Source: Streptomyces sp. WMMB303 (GTDB taxonomy: Bacteria; Actinomycetota; Actinomycetes; Streptomycetales; Streptomycetaceae). From it: 64,000 nt of DNA. A program made the position numbers and the translations under genes. The DNA is taken from the NCBI RefSeq assembly GCF_029351045.1, contig NZ_JARKIN010000001.1, forward strand, positions 248,001 through 312,000, given 5' to 3'. Within the stretch, counting starts at the first letter, position 1, and each line of letters begins with the position of its first letter. Below are positions 61,742 through 64,000 of this stretch, one piece after another. The notes under the pieces are model-generated. The model ran no database searches and was not told the origin of the DNA. It saw only the letters and a list, made by a program, of their open reading frames with translations.

Positions 61742-63070
61742 ATGCGTACGACCAGGAAGAGAACCACGGGGCGACCGCTGCGCAGCGGGCCCCTCGCCTG
61801 CGGCCTGGCGGCCGTACTGGGGGCGGGCGCGCTGACCGGGTGCGCCCAGGACAGCGGCGGCTCCGGCGGCGAAGACGGCAGGACCACCCTCTCGGTCGGG
61901 GTGTTCGGGGTCTTCGGCTACAAGCAGGCCGGCCTCTACGACGAGTACGAGAAGCTCCACCCGGACATCCGGATCAAGGAGAACTCCACCGAGCGCAACG
62001 AAAACTACTACCCGGCCCTGCTCAACCACCTGACGGCCAACAGCGGGCTGAGCGACATCCAGGCCGTCGAGGTCGACAACATCAACGAGGTCGCCGGGCT
62101 GCACGCGGACAAACTCGTCGACATGGCGAAGGTCGAGGGGGTACGCAGGTCCGACTGGCTCGAGTGGAAGTGGAACCAGGCCAAGGCCGACAGCGGCCAG
62201 GTCGTGGGCCTGGGCACGGACATCGGCCCGATGGGGGTCTGCTACCGCAAGGACCTGTTCGCGAAGGCCGGACTGCCCACCGACCGCAAGGAGGTGGGCA
62301 AGCTGTGGCAGGGCGACTGGTCCAAGTACGTCGACGCCGGTGAGAAGTACACGAAGTCCGCACCCGAAGGCACCGCCTTCATGGACGGCGCCGCCGGCCT
62401 CTACAACGGCGCGGTCTCCAGCTATCCGGTCAAGTACTACAACGCCGGCGGCAAGCTCATCTACAAGAAGAGCGAGGGCGTCCGGGAATCCTGGGACCTG
62501 GCCATGCGCGCGATCAAGGGCGACATGACCGGCAAGCTCAAACAGTTCGACAAGGAGTGGGACCAGGGCTACGCCAACGGGGACTTCGCCAGCGTGGTCT
62601 GCCCGCCCTGGATGCTCGGCTACATCAAGGAGAAGGCCGGGGACAAGGGCGCGGGCAAGTGGGACGTGGCCGCGGCGCCCAGGCCCGCGAACTGGGGCGG
62701 CTCGTTCCTGACCGTCCCCAAGGGCGGCAAGCACCGGAAGGAGGCCGTCGAGCTGGCCACGTGGCTGACCGCACCCGAGCAGCAGGCCAAACTGTTCGAG
62801 AAGCAGGCCAGCTTCCCCAGTTCGCAGGCGGCCTACGCGCTGCCCGAGGTCAAGGGCGCCGAGCACCCGTACTTCGACGACGCGCCGATCGGGCGGATCT
62901 TCTCCGAGGCAGCCGAGGGCATCCCCACCACTCCGCTCGGGCCGAAGGACCAGATGATCAAGACGACCATCTCCGACATCGGCATCCTCCAGGTGGAGCA
63001 GCAGGGCAAGAAGCCCCGGGAGGGCTGGGACGCCGCGGTGAAGAAGATCGATGACGTCGTCGAGGACTGA
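61742..63070 (+). CDS. cebE: cello-oligosaccharide-binding lipoprotein CebE
   Basis: A 442-residue solute-binding lipoprotein of an ABC importer. Signal peptide with lipobox LTGC (Cys near residue 37), then a two-lobed binding domain: LYDEYEKLHPDIRIKENSTE, GTDIGPMGVCYRKDLFAKAG, and PANWGGSFLTVPKGGKHRKE, the last stretch typical of CebE. It binds cellobiose/cellotriose in relatives. GGGAGGG precedes the ATG. The next gene starts inside its end (20-base overlap). Confidence 0.87.
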   Translation: MRTTRKRTTGRPLRSGPLACGLAAVLGAGALTGCAQDSGGSGGEDGRTTLSVGVFGVFGYKQAGLYDEYEKLHPDIRIKENSTERNENYYPALLNHLTANSGLSDIQAVEVDNINEVAGLHADKLVDMAKVEGVRRSDWLEWKWNQAKADSGQVVGLGTDIGPMGVCYRKDLFAKAGLPTDRKEVGKLWQGDWSKYVDAGEKYTKSAPEGTAFMDGAAGLYNGAVSSYPVKYYNAGGKLIYKKSEGVRESWDLAMRAIKGDMTGKLKQFDKEWDQGYANGDFASVVCPPWMLGYIKEKAGDKGAGKWDVAAAPRPANWGGSFLTVPKGGKHRKEAVELATWLTAPEQQAKLFEKQASFPSSQAAYALPEVKGAEHPYFDDAPIGRIFSEAAEGIPTTPLGPKDQMIKTTISDIGILQVEQQGKKPREGWDAAVKKIDDVVED

Positions 63071-64000
63071 GCCGCTCCCCCGCGTGCGGGAGGCCGGGCG
63101 CCCCGTCCCGGCGGACGGCGGCCGCGAGCGCTCCCAGGAGCGACGGGGTCGGCGGCGCCACCGGTGGGACGCCCGGTTCAGCCCCTACGCGTTCGTCGCG
63201 CCGTTCTTCGTGTTCTTCGCGGCGTTCGGCCTCTTCCCGCTCCTGTACACGGGCTGGGCCTCGCTGCACAAGGTCTCGCTGCACGACCCGACCCGGATGG
63301 AGTGGGTCGGCCTGCACAACTTCTCCAGGCTGCTGGAGGACGACTTCTTCTGGAACGCGCTGCGCAACACCCTGACCATCGGCGTCCTGTCCACCGTGCC
63401 ACAGCTCCTGATGGCCCTGGGCCTGGCCCATCTGCTCAACTACCGGCTGCGCGGGTCCACCTTCTTCCGCGTCGCGATGCTCACGCCCTACGCCACCTCG
63501 GTGGCCGCCGCCACGCTGGTGTTCACGATGCTCTTCGGCCGCGACTACGGGATGATCAACTGGGGTCTCGGGCTGGTCGGCATCGAGCACATCGACTGGG
63601 AGAACGGCACCTGGACCTCCCAACTGGCCGTCTCCTCCATCGTCGTGTGGCGGTGGACGGGCTACAACGCGCTGATCTACCTGGCCGCCATGCAGGCCGT
63701 CCCGGACGACCTGTACGAGTCCGCGGCACTGGACGGGGCCAACCGGTGGCAGCAGTTCCTGCACGTCACGATTCCCGCGCTGCGACCGACGATCCTGTTC
63801 ACAGTGGTCGTCTCCACCATCGGCGCAACCCAGCTGTTCGGGGAACCGCTGCTGTTCGGCGGCTCGCAGACCGGCGGCGGTTCGCACCAGTACCAGACGC
63901 TGGGGCTCTACCTCTACGAGCAGGGCTGGTTCGACTTCCAGCTCGGCCGGGCCTCCGCCATCGCCTGGACGATGTTCCTGCTCCTCATCGTGATCGGCCT
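63051..64000 (+). CDS. cebF: cello-oligosaccharide ABC permease CebF (runs off the window)
   Basis: A membrane permease of the MalF type: after a basic N-terminal tail come SPYAFVAPFFVFFAAFGLFP and further helices, and the loop EESAALDGAN-like motif is present as LYESAALDGANRWQQFLHVT, which contacts the ATPase. ATG 63051 overlaps cebE by 20 bases; GTG 63084 is a possible later start. The 3' end is outside the window; cebG would be expected next. Confidence 0.87.
   Translation, partial: MTSSRTEPLPRVREAGRPVPADGGRERSQERRGRRRHRWDARFSPYAFVAPFFVFFAAFGLFPLLYTGWASLHKVSLHDPTRMEWVGLHNFSRLLEDDFFWNALRNTLTIGVLSTVPQLLMALGLAHLLNYRLRGSTFFRVAMLTPYATSVAAATLVFTMLFGRDYGMINWGLGLVGIEHIDWENGTWTSQLAVSSIVVWRWTGYNALIYLAAMQAVPDDLYESAALDGANRWQQFLHVTIPALRPTILFTVVVSTIGATQLFGEPLLFGGSQTGGGSHQYQTLGLYLYEQGWFDFQLGRASAIAWTMFLLLIVIG

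Noticed and set aside
63129..63140. GAGCGCTCCCAG within cebF as a third CebR box
   Set aside because: Only one half matches; symmetry is incomplete and it lies inside coding sequence.
1..64000. tRNA, rRNA, riboswitch or CRISPR arrays
   Set aside because: No cloverleaf, rRNA-like segment or regularly spaced repeat was seen on either strand.

Overview
The window is very GC-rich, GTG starts are common, and the gene families (SpoIIE-type phosphatases, BlaA/BlaB-controlled beta-lactamase, CebR/CebEF, MmyB-like XRE regulators, DUF5133, DUF6411, a Tpg-type telomere protein) are those of Streptomyces or a close relative. I see no rRNA, tRNA or CRISPR. Identifications rest on reading motifs, not on database searches.

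Layout. 0-7 kb: glutaminase, two PP2C/SpoIIE phosphatases (one a membrane PAS-GAF sensor with a kinase-like domain), an alpha/beta hydrolase and a CBS protein. 7.3-11.8 kb: a TetR regulator divergent from a three-subunit molybdenum hydroxylase of PaoABC type, with a palindrome lying exactly in the spacer of a promoter. 11.9-18.2 kb: LysR regulator divergent from an FAD amine oxidase, a DUF1338/HglS 2-oxoadipate enzyme, an ALDH7 dehydrogenase and an SDR; together these suggest lysine/pipecolate breakdown. 18.2-23.3 kb: two divergent DUF1990-like genes and a MarR-MMPL exporter pair with a perfect operator. 23.4-28.3 kb: phospholipase D, DUF5133, a SigB-type sigma factor with an unusual C-terminal extension, its likely anti-sigma kinase, DUF6411. 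28.4-34.4 kb: an AurF-type diiron oxygenase with a ferredoxin-FprB reductase behind an orphan operator, a SnoaL/PadR divergent pair, a YrdC-family protein, TetR, a small secreted protein. 34.5-39.1 kb: a blaB-blaA / bla cluster and an alanine:sodium symporter.

39.4-48.6 kb is the accessory part. A MerR gene, an ABC-2 permease gene and its matching DrrA-type ATPase gene are all on the minus strand and look like one former operon, but about 6 kb of foreign, decaying DNA separates permease from ATPase. The insert holds a frameshifted calpain-like gene end coupled to DUF6406, a transposase tail, an unknown gene with a cysteine cluster, a tpg (linear-replicon terminal protein) pseudogene, a DUF6247-like pseudogene, an intact membrane NACHT NTPase, and nested insertion sequences. 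A roughly 100-bp diverged direct repeat from the 3' end of a YciI gene lies on both outer sides of the whole block.

48.6-64 kb: YciI, a Crp/FNR regulator, a HelD/HelR-like RNA polymerase-associated helicase with a palindrome upstream, tautomerase, an SDR with an MmyB-like XRE regulator, a truncated MFS gene, a quinone-oxidoreductase-like enzyme, SGNH hydrolase, spermidine-synthase-like protein, DUF1059, DUF5996, and at the right edge CebR divergent from CebE-CebF (cello-oligosaccharide uptake) with two CebR-type boxes between them; CebF runs off the window.
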